NCBI GenBank assembly: GCA_033725935.1
Contig: MU867090.1
Span: 62,001 to 126,000, forward strand
Reading direction: 5' to 3'
DNA from: Cladorrhinum sp. PSN259
Lineage: Eukaryota; Ascomycota; Sordariomycetes; Sordariales; Podosporaceae
DNA: 64,000 nucleotides
The stretch's first letter is position 1. Each line of letters starts with the position of its first letter. The notes under the pieces are model-generated. The model saw nothing but the letters and a program-made list of their open reading frames with translations. It did no database searches and was not told where the DNA came from. This document shows, in pieces, positions 1-9,217 of the stretch. The translations under genes were made by a program, and so were the position numbers.

Positions 1-474
1 GTGCGTTCTCCTCAAGAGGACTACCGGGGAAGGGAAGACACAGGGTGGGCTTTCTGTTTTGTGTGTGTCTCCAAAAAACTAGGCCACGTTCCATCAAGGT
101 TGCTAGAGACTTCAAATCTTTGTCGAGGAGAGATTCGGCTTCAGAGAAATTCTATTTGGGCAGTCTTTCGGCAGCTCGCGCTGGTCCATTGGATGCCAAC
201 AAAACAGCCCAACTTCACTGGGTGGAAGCAATTACGTCCATGGTGTTATTCTCTGAAGTTGACGCCCTTCACCGCCACAGCTGCCTCGGGGGCTGTGCGT
301 CTGCTTGCAGGTCACGGTAGATTCGACGAATCATGTTTGAACAAAAGAATTCAGGGGCTGAATCTGGCGTCAGGCGAACTTGGGCAATCTACCCCGCTCT
401 CTTCAGATCCCCTCCAACTTTTGATCTGTTCGTTCACTTCTTGGACTCGCGTTTCAGTTGAAATATACAGTCAC
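1..474. other. Upstream region of the STAND-N/ankyrin gene
   Basis: No gene is supported here. The frame of the downstream gene stays open back to the window edge, but the conserved start of the fungal STAND N-terminal domain (MEAIGAGASVVAF) lies at 475, so this stretch is taken as promoter and 5' leader. Confidence 0.5.
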
Positions 475-3400
475 ATGGAGGCAATCGGTGCCGGAGCCAG
501 CGTGGTGGCTTTTATCACATTGGCAGTTCAATCTGCCAAGACCGTCTCTGACACTCTATCTGGGATCCAAGACGCACCCGAGAATGTCCGTCACGCCACC
601 TCCGCAGTTGGTATGTTGCAGGCGGCACTGGATCAGCTATTGCAGTGCCCGTCGGTGTCTCAGGGACACACCAGTCGAGATCTGCATGATAACATCAAGC
701 AGTGCTATGAAGATCTCGCAGGCTTTGCCTCCAAGCTGCGTAAAATCCAGATCAGTGGCACGGCAAGTCGAAGCCGACAGTTGTGGAAGCGAGTGAGAGC
801 GTTTATCGACGAAAAGGAGATCGACAGAATGGTCAAGATTGTCACTTCTCACTCTTCCACCCTGAGTCTATGGTTGCAGTCACTACAGAGGTGAGCAGAT
901 GTCGCAGTGATCAAGCCAGTTCTATGTGTCTAGAGTACTGAAATCTCTTAGCGCTGCCATACATGATTCCAAAAACCAGATCTCGGCCCTCTCTCGGACA
1001 ATCTCCGCAAGTGCCCAAGACACTCAAACAAGGATGACTGGAGAGTTGCAAGCAATTGGAATGAAGCTAGAGATCTCCAGGACCGAGTCCACAGATGCCC
1101 ATAAAGATATTGATACCAAGTTCTCCCTAATTCTTCAGGCTATTGAGTCCATAAAACTAGCAACCAGGACGACAGATCAGGACGACGAGACGGCGAATTC
1201 CAAGTCGGCGCAGCATCCGAGCTCCACGCCAATAGAACACCCCGACGACGAAAGGAGCAAAGAGGATGCGAAAGTTATGAAGTCTGTCCATCGACTCCAA
1301 GCATTGGTAGACCAGGAGCGCCGTGTTCTCGACATGGAGGAAGTCGACGGAATCATAGAAGATCTGCAGAGCGTGATCATGGCTGTTCAAAACAAGGCTA
1401 AAGATTCTTCTGGAGAGAGGTTGTTCAAGAGAATCAGCGCAGTCCTTGGCTCTGCTCAGATGGTCTCGTTGAACGAGGTGGTACCTGTCGCAAATCGCCC
1501 AACAGGTCAAATCATTGAGCAGAAGCGTTTCCGGGAGGAATCTACAATTGAAAGCGGGAATCTTATCATTACGGGCAAGAAACGACGCATTCGAAAACAG
1601 CATGATTCATATGACGATGAGGAGTTTGTTGGCAGAATGATATTTTTTCCGCATAAAGGTGCGAGAAGTATGTTCACAGCAATCATCAAACAAAACACGA
1701 CGTGGACCAGCAGCTTTACTTCAATTCCTCACCTTCAAGTGAATCCAATCTTGCCCAACGACTCGCTGGTATTTCAACATATCCAGGAAGGAAGACTAGA
1801 TGCGCTAGTGGAAATGTTACGGAATGGCCATGCATCTCTGAGAGACCATGACGAACGCGGTAACTCTCTTCTTGCCGTAAGTGCACCCATGACCTTTAGC
1901 TCAGGCCTCAGGCTTATGGCAATGTATCAAGATCTAACGTTAATTACTATAAGGTTGCGGCACTTCATCACCAGACACGTGTTTGCAGATTCTTACTAGC
2001 AAATAATGCCGATGTTGACATTTGTGCAACTGACAACGATAACAGAATATCGCCCATTCTATCTTCTGTATTGACCCCCAATGGGAAGCCTCACCCAATT
2101 TCCTCTAGTCGAGAGTCTATTGTTGCAGGTAACGAGCTTTTTCGCCTTCTCATTGACGCAGGCGGAGATCCTACCGATGAGAGTTTTGGGTATCACGTCG
2201 CCCCATTTCTTTCTGCGTTCACTTACTTCGCAATAGATTTGGACCCGGTAAGTTCCATGATATCCACCTCGCTACCTACATTAAATATGGCGATTTATCC
2301 TTGGGCACTACCCTTTTTACTCCATGGGCACTAAGTTGGATCCTCGGGCACTACCCCTTTTACTCCATGGGCACTAGCCCCTATATTGGCCACCTTTGGC
2401 CTTGGTGCCTGGCCAAAGGTGCTGCAGTTGATTATCTTGCATTCCATCATCACCGTGACTACCACGGCTGAGCAAGATACGCCGTCGTCGACTATGGCGA
2501 TAGCTTCAACGGCACCGCTTACATCCTCAAGAAGCGGCCGGGCCCTAGTGCCCCCCGCCAAGAAGTTGCAGGGCAGTGGGCATGGCAGTGGGCGTAGGCG
2601 TGGCCGTGGCCGTGGTCGTGGCAGTTGAGCGCTGAAAACGCGTTATTGATTTCGGCACTGCGCTCAAAAACACCAGAAAACGCCGTTTTCTAGGGAATTT
2701 GCAATTTGTTACTGATTTTAAGCACCTGGTTTTGTTACTGCTTAGACACCTGGAGGACCTGCGAGTGCAGTGTGTGGCCGGGTTATTGGGGTATATTCAT
2801 AGTATTAATTAGAGAACATTTCCCTAGTAAACTTTTTGTTTATTTGTATTTGGCATTTTTCGTGGGCATGGTTGTCTTTGAGGTTGTTTTACAGTGTTGA
2901 CGATGTTCAGGATGATTGAAAAGGGGGTCTTTATAAGCCTCTATAGGGGCTAGTGCCCATGGAGTAAAAGGGGTAGTGCCCGAGGATCCAACTTAGTGCC
3001 CATGGAGTAAAAAGGCTAGTGCCCGAGGATAAAACGCCTTAAATATTACTCCCAGCTACGCGTCGGCGTTTTGTTCTAACTGGTACCTTAGAAATCCATG
3101 AGGCTTTTACTACACTCCACAAAAGAGTATGGACTCACCATTAACTCCAGGAACATGTTTGGAAGCTCCGTGTTATTGGTTGCGTGCGGATCCTGTCCAG
3201 AACATGAGCTGGAAACAACGCTTGCCGCGCTATTGGAGCGTGGGGCCACGGTCACTGACGTGGATTCCTGGGGTCGAAACTGCCTTCATGCTATTCTGGC
3301 ACGTGAGTTCAAAGAAGCAGACCTGCAGGCAGCAATATTGATCAACCTGATCAAAAGCGGCGCCGAAGTGCGGGCGAAGGATGACTCTGGCTTTACCGTG

Positions 3401-4114
3401 TCCCATTTGCTTTACGACTGGAATCCGCGTGGTGATATTAGGGCTGACTACCGCCGGGATCTTTGGGACTTTGTTCTCACTGTTTGTGGATACAATGCGC
3501 TCGAGGTCAGAGGCAACTTTCCACGCGTCGCCAGATATGACTTCGGAATCAATTGGCCAGAATATACCAAAAAAGATTTTTGCCATATCTGGGAGGGTTG
3601 GGAACACCTTTGCCCTTATCCAGAAGATCTCAGAGACGAGGCTGTTGACATTCGTCCAGCAGCCACCTTTCCGCAGCAGCAGACTACAGGACACGGAAAG
3701 TACGATCCCGATGCCCAAACTGGGAACCCCAGGACACGCTGCAATACTCACTATCGAATCAGTCGTCCATATTGCATCGATTGTGGCGAGTGGCTTGGAT
3801 GCCGAGATCCAAATTGCGACTTTCCAATGTGTCAAGAGTGGAAACATTCATTACTCCCCGTCTCGGGGGAAGAATCTTCTGACGGCTATGATCAAGATAA
3901 GCCATCGGAAAGTGGGGTGATTTCTTCCCAATCTGTTTCCCATCTGGACACGCAATGTGCGCCAGTAGAGCCTAGCTCCCCGCACTCGAGTTCCGAAGTG
4001 GATAACGAAGATGGAGATAATCCTTGGAACGTAGCTCAGACGGAGAGGAGCGATGATGGCACCCATATATCTCTTGTGATGGACTTGGAAAACCCCTGGG
4101 CGGATGCGGTTTAA
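475..4114 (+). CDS. Fungal STAND N-terminal domain / ankyrin-repeat protein, four exons
   Basis: Exons 475-890, 934-1876, 1954-2247 and 3092-4114 join in phase to give about 891 residues. The start is chosen because MEAIGAGASVVAF is the usual opening of the fungal N-terminal domain of STAND/NLR-like proteins. Residues 1-140 are helical, followed by a charged coiled-coil-like stretch, a basic KKRRIRKQ segment, then ankyrin-type repeats (for example LVEMLRNGHASLRDHDERG, VCRFLLANNADVDI, LLERGATVTDVDSWGRN). The C-terminus holds a cysteine cluster (CIDCGEWLGCRDPNC) that may bind zinc, and an acidic tail. No NACHT or NB-ARC P-loop is visible, so this is not a full STAND ATPase. Intron 3 (2248-3091, 844 bases) contains a transposon; without the element and one target duplication it would be 86 bases, ordinary for this genome. 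Both splice sites of that intron are intact. A role in self/non-self recognition is inferred from the family. Confidence 0.85.
2289..2385 (+). repeat. Left terminal inverted repeat
   Basis: This 97-base arm is itself built of two similar units of about 45 bases, each carrying GGGCACTA, a (C)TTTT(T)ACTCCAT run and a second GGGCACTA, so the octamer occurs four times per arm. It matches the reverse complement of 2942-3038. Confidence 0.92.
2391..2421. repeat. Perfect 11-bp hairpin inside the transposon
   Basis: CACCTTTGGCC (2391-2401) and GGCCAAAGGTG (2411-2421) are exact inverted copies around a 9-base loop, a few bases inside the left TIR. Confidence 0.85.
2942..3038 (-). repeat. Right terminal inverted repeat
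   Basis: This is the reverse complement of the left arm, with substitutions close to the outer end. The 8-base target duplication TTAAATAT follows directly at 3039-3046. Confidence 0.92.
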
Positions 4115-4879
4115 CTTTAGTGATTGCGATAAGCCTGAACAGATTGGAAGAGATATCAGTCTAGGACACAAACACACATGATGTACCTAAGAAAGCACGT
4201 ATAATTACAAATTTTTATCGAGACTGTCCCTCGGTGGCCGAGGTGGCACATTACATTCATGCCAACCCACCTAAGATAGGTACATATGTGGTAAGGTGGT
4301 CTTGGTTATGACTAGTACGGTGCTATTCTGTACTACCGATATCTTGACTCTCAAGAAGCTTAATGGCCTGATGTTAGACTCGTTGCACAGCACTAACACG
4401 TGTAAGGTGAGGGAGTAGTCAAATGGCAACGCTTCTGCTTTTCTTTATAGTTTGAAATGAGGATAAATAGAGCCGTGAAATGAATGAAGGCCCGCATCAG
4501 AGATCGGGGTAATTGGATATAATGCCAACGCCGACAAGACTGGCGACAGGAGGACAAATTTTTTTTTTTTTTTCCCAAAATAGCGAGTCCCATTTTTTTA
4601 TTTTCGATTTTTAGATTACAAGTGACGAGTGATGGCCGAAAATAGGCAAACCTGCACTTGCCAAGGTCTAGGCATGCTTTAATCGCACGCCCAAAATTTC
4701 CACGCCTCATGTCCTGAACGGGAAAGAATTTTCCTCATCCAACACTTTACAAGAAGAAGCTTGGCCACGGAGATATCGGATTTCGGCCTCGACGTGGCCA
4801 AGATCATGTTCTCTATGCTCATTACGCATAAATCTAGACCTACGAGTCTTCCCAATCTTCCATCCTGCTCCTGCCGGAC
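4115..4879. other. Intergenic, no gene seen
   Basis: Convergent spacer between the ankyrin gene and a small gene on the opposite strand. It holds a T-tract near 4560-4575 and no open frame with coding character. Confidence 0.5.
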
Positions 4880-5353
4880 CTAATATTCCTCCACCGGATA
4901 CATGCCGCTGTACGTCGGCTCATCATTAACCACAAGGTACAAGCTTATCTTTCCGGAATCCTTAACCTTGTCTTGTTCGCTAACAACGTCCTTCTCAAAG
5001 CTCAAAATCTCTTGGCGCAGCTCCTCAAACCCCTTGGGAACTTCAGGAGGAAGATCTTTATCCACATCGAGCTCGCGGTAGAATTTGACGACGGTCCACA
5101 CATACGAGACGAAAGCGACCTTGGACTGTTCATGCCATCCATTAAACGAAGGCATCAAGACGCGAAATCTGTTTTTGTCGGCATTGGGATCGTGTGAGAT
5201 GATTTTATTAAAGAGAAGCTTTGACGGGAAATCATCTGGGTGGCTATCAGCAAAAGGTGCACTGCTATAGAGTCGAGGGACACCGTTCGCCTCAAGGAAG
5301 AGATCGAGGGCGGCAGAAGAGACCTTAAAACCGCGAAGAATGGTAGTCGCCAT
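4880..5353 (-). CDS. Hypothetical 157-residue protein
   Basis: A single uninterrupted frame starts at the ATG at 5353 and ends at 4880. The product is soluble-looking with no signal peptide or membrane segment: a Pro/Ser-containing N-terminal part (NGVPRLYSSAPFADSHPDDF), a central aromatic-rich segment (FNGWHEQSKVAFVSYVWTVV) and a charged helical C-terminus (FEELRQEILSFEKDVVSEQ). I do not recognise the family. The frame is open further upstream to 5635, but that part runs through a poly-Phe/poly-Lys stretch encoded by a homopolymer and looks non-coding, so the internal ATG is preferred. Confidence 0.6.
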   Translation of the reverse strand: MATTILRGFKVSSAALDLFLEANGVPRLYSSAPFADSHPDDFPSKLLFNKIISHDPNADKNRFRVLMPSFNGWHEQSKVAFVSYVWTVVKFYRELDVDKDLPPEVPKGFEELRQEILSFEKDVVSEQDKVKDSGKISLYLVVNDEPTYSGMYPVEEY

Positions 5354-5840
5354 TGTGTATGCTGGGAGGTAGTATGCTCGAGTTGTTACTGTCGAGTGAT
5401 GGGAACGATGATGAAAGAAGATTTTTTTGAAAAAAAAAAAATTGAATTGATTAAGATGCTTTTTGTAGGTGGTGCAAAGCCCTAGTGTCGGTTCGCACAG
5501 TGCGCCCCACGGAAAAGGCAGGATACTGTTACCAATGCAAGTAACTCCCAGGGATTTGAGAGGATAAAAAATGCCTCCCCGAGGAACCAGTGCTTTTTCC
5601 AAAACTTTCTCCCTCGACATACACACAATCTTCAATCAACGGCATCATAGCTCAACAGTTCCTTCCTTTCTACCACCCCGACCAATTGAAGGCAGTTATG
5701 ATTAGATCCACTTCATCAGAGAGGGCAGTCAGACTAATAAGAAAGATAACGTCAGGATCGCGTGGAACGAGATTCTCAGGCCATACTTTTCAACAAGGCA
5801 CGCCAATGTTCCCGGCCAAGTCAACACTATACAAAGTTAT
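5354..5840. other. Intergenic
   Basis: Promoter side of the small gene ending at 5353 and downstream flank of the protease relic. An A-tract lies near 5430-5440. No gene is supported. Codons resembling the missing second half of the relic were looked for and not found convincingly. Confidence 0.4.
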
Positions 5841-6310
5841 TTATTCAGCGGCACACCGAAGTATGACGTGGTCATTCTCCGAGGAATAATGCGTTGCGTA
5901 GATACACACAGTGCGACGCTCAGGAGGCCCGTTGTCGTGGAAGAATGGACTGGCGAGTACATCCTTGAAGCCGTCATCTGGTGTGTCCTTATAAATCACA
6001 CAGAAATGGGCTTCGGTATCACGTAGGACTGAGCAGAATGTGGCACCAATCTCAGTTCCCCAACTACCAATGGCGGCGGCGAATTGGGAAGCGACGTAAA
6101 CAGCTTCATTTGGGGTTCTGAAAGTCTCGGTGCGGACGATGTATTTGAGCTATGAACCCAAATCCCATTTCGGGACATAGTTGATGAGGCCAACTTGAGC
6201 TCTGGTGATTGCTGAGGGGTGGGGCACCTGGCGCAGATCGCCGGAGTGGTCCGAATGCCGGAATCGGTGTGCAAATCGAAGTGGATTGCTTGTTGCCCTG
6301 ATAGTCGTGC
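5841..6310 (-). pseudogene. Relic of a matrixin/astacin-like zinc metalloprotease
   Basis: Read on the minus strand, one frame gives a continuous protein-like sequence: an Asn-Tyr-Val-Pro-Lys-Trp segment (VGLINYVPKWDLGS), then an in-frame TAG at 6150-6152, then LKYIVRTETF followed by about 95 residues ending at the TAA at 5841. The order of features (VPxW...GS, later AAxxWG-IGATF, then LASPFF) resembles the first half of the catalytic domain of fungal secreted zinc metallopeptidases. The HExxHxxGxxH zinc site expected next is absent; the frame stops just before it. The upstream part also lacks a continuous frame to a start codon. The interruption plus truncation makes a decayed gene likely. 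Family assignment is from recalled pattern, not a search. Confidence 0.45.
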
Positions 6311-7366
6311 GCAAGGCAAGCCGGGCTCAACGCAATTGAGATGCGTCGGTCCCTAATAAGAGGAATCTGATTACTCACGCAAGCAATACAGTTCATTTGT
6401 CTACAATCTACTTTCAGTAACTCTTGTTAGAACAACCTGTTGTTGACGCTGAACCCCCTGTCCGAGACGCTTGTCACAACCTTCAACTATCCTGTCAAGC
6501 TACCCTTTGGCGTACTGCCTTGCAGTCTGTACCCGAACTCGGTGCAGGTTGTAACAACTACATCCAAAGTGTTATGTTCCTAGGAAAATGTCATATGTTT
6601 TGGGAAGCCATACTGCCAAATACTGAAGGAAATTTTTGTCTCAGTGATACACTTACACCACTGTACATGTGGTGAGATGGGAGATGGAGAGTTAAACGTC
6701 TGCCTCCGGCTCAGGGCGCCTAAATCGGATTTTTGATTGTAAACCGCCGCCCTTTAAAACCAGACAAAGAGGCCCTTAGCACCAGCTGGAAAAACTTTTG
6801 ATGGTTTTCCCTGTTTTTTTTGCTGAGGCGATTTTGGTATGCTTAGAAGCCAGTGCCATTTGTCGTAAAGGCGAATCCCATTCCATCCAGCGTCAAGTGC
6901 TCATACGAGTCCGAAAGACATGCAGTTTCATGATTGAGGATTAGATTGTTGATCGATCTTCACAGTGCAAAAATCCTGAATCGCAGCTAAAGATTCGCTC
7001 TAAACAATGATGAACATTCATGGAAAGTGGGTGTCAAAACACATTTTCAAGTATGTCGAAGGGTACTTTACTATTGTATTAGTCAATAATGCTTTGCTTC
7101 TCATTGAGTCAATTGACTGTCTAGAAACTATGACATTCAACTTGGGATGATCGAACGTCTTATTGTTCGTAGCCCGGAATAGCATTGAGCTTGAGTACGG
7201 ATGAAAAATAACGAACCTTCCTTGACTTGCTTGAATTCCTACAAATATGTGAGCATCTGCATGATTTATAACTTATACTCCCTTCACCGTCAACATTCGT
7301 CCAAAAACCTTTCTCCATTCCCCTCCAAAGCTCTAACAAGTCCTCAACCTCAAATACATCGTCACG
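6311..7366. other. Intergenic
   Basis: No gene with clear support. A short open stretch on the plus strand (about 6434-6583) has a protein-like look (LNPLSETLVTTFNYPVKLPF) but is closed by stops on both sides, and may be another gene fragment. The 3' part is AT-rich and should contain the promoter of the gene starting at 7367. Confidence 0.35.
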
Positions 7367-7693
7367 ATGGCTTATAGCAATAACATTATCGATTTGACCC
7401 CTCAAAACACTCCCGACCCCACGGGTTGGTGCATCGGCGCCGGAAACACTCGAGGCCCGTACGAGGGTAATATCGTCAACATCACACCGACTAACACCAC
7501 CAACCCGCGCGGTGATGGTTATCGCGGCAACACTCAAGGCCCGTACGAGGGTAACATCGTCGACCTCACACCGACTAATACCACCGACCAGCGTGGTGAT
7601 AGGCATAGAATTAACGTATTTGTGCATCTGAGTATTCTTGTTTTACAGCACTGGAGAGCTAATTCGAGGATATTACAGCTCATCGAGCAATGA
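7367..7693 (+). CDS. Small tandem-repeat protein (NIVDLTPxNTT motif)
   Basis: The ATG at 7367 opens a frame with three copies of a short motif: NNIIDLTPQNTP, GNIVNITPTNTT and GNIVDLTPTNTT. The last two are each preceded by GPYEG and followed by a PRG- or QRG-like turn. There is no signal peptide, cysteine pattern or membrane segment. The unspliced frame gives 108 residues. A possible short intron (about 7597-7649, GT..AG) would instead lead into a charged tail ending near 7760, so the C-terminus is uncertain. A relative lies at 25255 on the same strand and starts with the same MAY. I know of no described function; repeated Asn-Thr-Thr could be glycosylated only if the protein were exported, which the sequence does not show. 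Confidence 0.6.
   Translation: MAYSNNIIDLTPQNTPDPTGWCIGAGNTRGPYEGNIVNITPTNTTNPRGDGYRGNTQGPYEGNIVDLTPTNTTDQRGDRHRINVFVHLSILVLQHWRANSRILQLIEQ
7454..7603 (+). repeat. 84-bp coding tandem duplication
   Basis: GGCCCGTACGAGGGTAA recurs at 7454 and 7538, 84 bases (28 codons) apart. Similarity between the copies extends to the GGTGAT at about 7600 and then fades. Confidence 0.8.
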
Positions 7694-8588
7694 CCGAGCT
7701 GCTCTGCTGAACGCCACCGACGAGGAGAAGAAAACGAAGAATCAAGAGATGGTATAGGCGGGTGCATAAGGGATACGTAGTCTAGGAGTATAAGGCTGCG
7801 CAGGGACAAGCTTCAATGCGATAGCTGACGGTCAAGTCATCATTACCCCTGAAAACTCAGCAAGTCCGTTCACCGTCTACTTGATTCCTGATACCAAAAA
7901 CTCATGGGCAATGGTTGAACACCGCCTCTCACCGATGTTGAGATTCAGGGTGGAATATCCACCAGATGGTATCAGATGGTGCTGTAAGCATTCGGGTGCC
8001 CGATCGTTTGCCGATCAAGAGCAATTCTAACGCCATCCTTTGCGGGGCGCTGCCACCACTATGTTATATGCCGGCACAGGGGAACATGGCCGGCCGGACA
8101 CCAGTGATATCCGCCGACAGGTTCCGGAAGATTCCAACCTAGTTCATGAACGGGACGAGGGATAGCAGACAAACATCCACAAAATTTGCTAAAGTGATGA
8201 GATCGCGGGTTTCTTTTGACCGGTGCCCGCGGCTGCCCTACCCGCGTCGTACGGCCAAGAGAGGAGGGACACACCTTCCAGGAATGATTGTCTCAATTTC
8301 GGGCAGTCCCAACACAAGTGCGCAATTTCCCATTTCTCGGGACCGCCAGGGCAAAAGAAAATCAATGGGATTGTTCAGAGAAAGAATCATCAAGAAGCAC
8401 TTGACGTTCACTGCCAAAACTTAAATTTTCTGTTTGACTGCTTGGCAGGAGGGATCTCGAGATGGTCTTTTGTTTTAGGTATTTAAACACGCCTGTCTTT
8501 CAATCAAACCGCCATCTTTCTTCTACTTCAAGCAACCATTCAGTCCGCCTTGAAAACAAAACTATTCCTCAACAAGTCAAACATCACG
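7694..8588. other. Intergenic with a possible gene fragment
   Basis: A plus-strand frame is open from about 7786 to 8030 and reads like protein (ADGQVIITPENSASPF..) but has no start codon in context and no recognised family. The remainder is promoter DNA for the secreted peptide at 8589. Confidence 0.35.
8480..8487 (+). promoter_or_regulatory. TATA-like box of the secreted-peptide gene
   Basis: TATTTAAA lies about 100 bases before the ATG at 8589 and is followed by a CT-rich and CAA-rich leader, the usual look of a highly expressed fungal promoter. Confidence 0.45.
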
Positions 8589-8885
8589 ATGCGTTCCTTC
8601 TTCACTTTGATCACCTTCCTCGCCGCCGCGGCCTCGGTTGCTGCCAGCCCTGCTCCTCAAACGACGCAGCCTCCCTGCGTCAGCGTTCCTACCGGCTTCT
8701 GGATCTGTATCTCGGACTGCATCTACAAGATATGCGACGGCGATGACGCCTGCAACAAGGCCTGCGATGCCAAGTGCAGTAAGTAATTATCAGGCAGTTC
8801 TTTCTTCAGCTAGGAACGGGTGGCTAACATTTTCGATACAGAGGCCCAGTACGTCCCCGACTGCGAGCCTGGCCCGCACCATTAG
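8589..8885 (+). CDS. Small secreted cysteine-rich protein (8 Cys)
   Basis: Exons 8589-8778 and 8842-8885 (intron with GTAAGT, a GCTAAC branch point and ACAG) give 77 residues. The N-terminus MRSFFTLITFLAAAASVAAS is a signal peptide with probable cleavage after Ala-Ser/Ala. The mature part of about 57 residues contains eight cysteines, in the context PPC, WIC, SDC, KIC, DAC, KAC, AKC and PDC, enough for four disulfides. The second exon adds the last cysteine and a His-His C-terminus. This is the profile of small secreted effector-like or antimicrobial-like peptides; the exact fold is unknown. An in-frame upstream ATG at 8550 would place charged residues before the signal peptide and is less likely. 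Confidence 0.8.
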
Positions 8886-9217
8886 ATGCTTTCAAAAGAT
8901 GAGATAGTGGAGCAGTGAGCTCGAGTAACTGGAGGAAAATGGGAGTTTTGATGGGGGAGCAACATGAGTTGTCGTCACTGGCAGGGAGGGGATCGAGGTC
9001 TGAGGGTATTTAGTGGTATCTGATTGACAAATGAAATATCGTCGTCCTCGCCCGTGCACTCTTCCTCTGAACTAGAAATGAAACACCAACATTAAAATTC
9101 CAGACACCCTGAAGGGTTGGGTATCCCTCATCCAGAGAGAGAGAAGGAAAAAGAAAAGAAAAGAAAAGAACCCCAATAACCCGAAAGAAAATATTATCCT
9201 TCACACCCAAAAGGGAA
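8886..9217. other. Intergenic with (AAAAG)n microsatellite
   Basis: Convergent spacer. A purine tract of AAAAG repeats lies at about 9147-9170. No gene is seen. Confidence 0.5.

Larger units (their letters stand above)
2289..3038. mobile_element. 750-bp non-autonomous TIR DNA transposon inside an intron
   Basis: The element has 97-base terminal inverted repeats (2289-2385 and 2942-3038) that differ at only a few positions, and it is flanked by an exact 8-base direct repeat TTAAATAT (2281-2288 and 3039-3046). The interior is about 556 bases and encodes no transposase. It holds an 80-codon open frame ending in an Arg/Gly tail (RRRGRGRGRGS), which could be the leftover 3' end of a transposase gene. 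Long TIRs with an 8-9 base duplication fit Mutator-like elements best; hAT elements also make 8-base duplications but usually have short TIRs. Superfamily assignment is inference. Confidence 0.88.

Noticed and set aside
2386..2628. 80-codon frame as an independent gene
   Set aside because: It lies entirely inside the transposon and has low-complexity ends; treated as element interior.
5354..5635. N-terminal extension of the 157-residue protein
   Set aside because: The added part runs through homopolymer-encoded Phe/Lys runs and looks non-coding.
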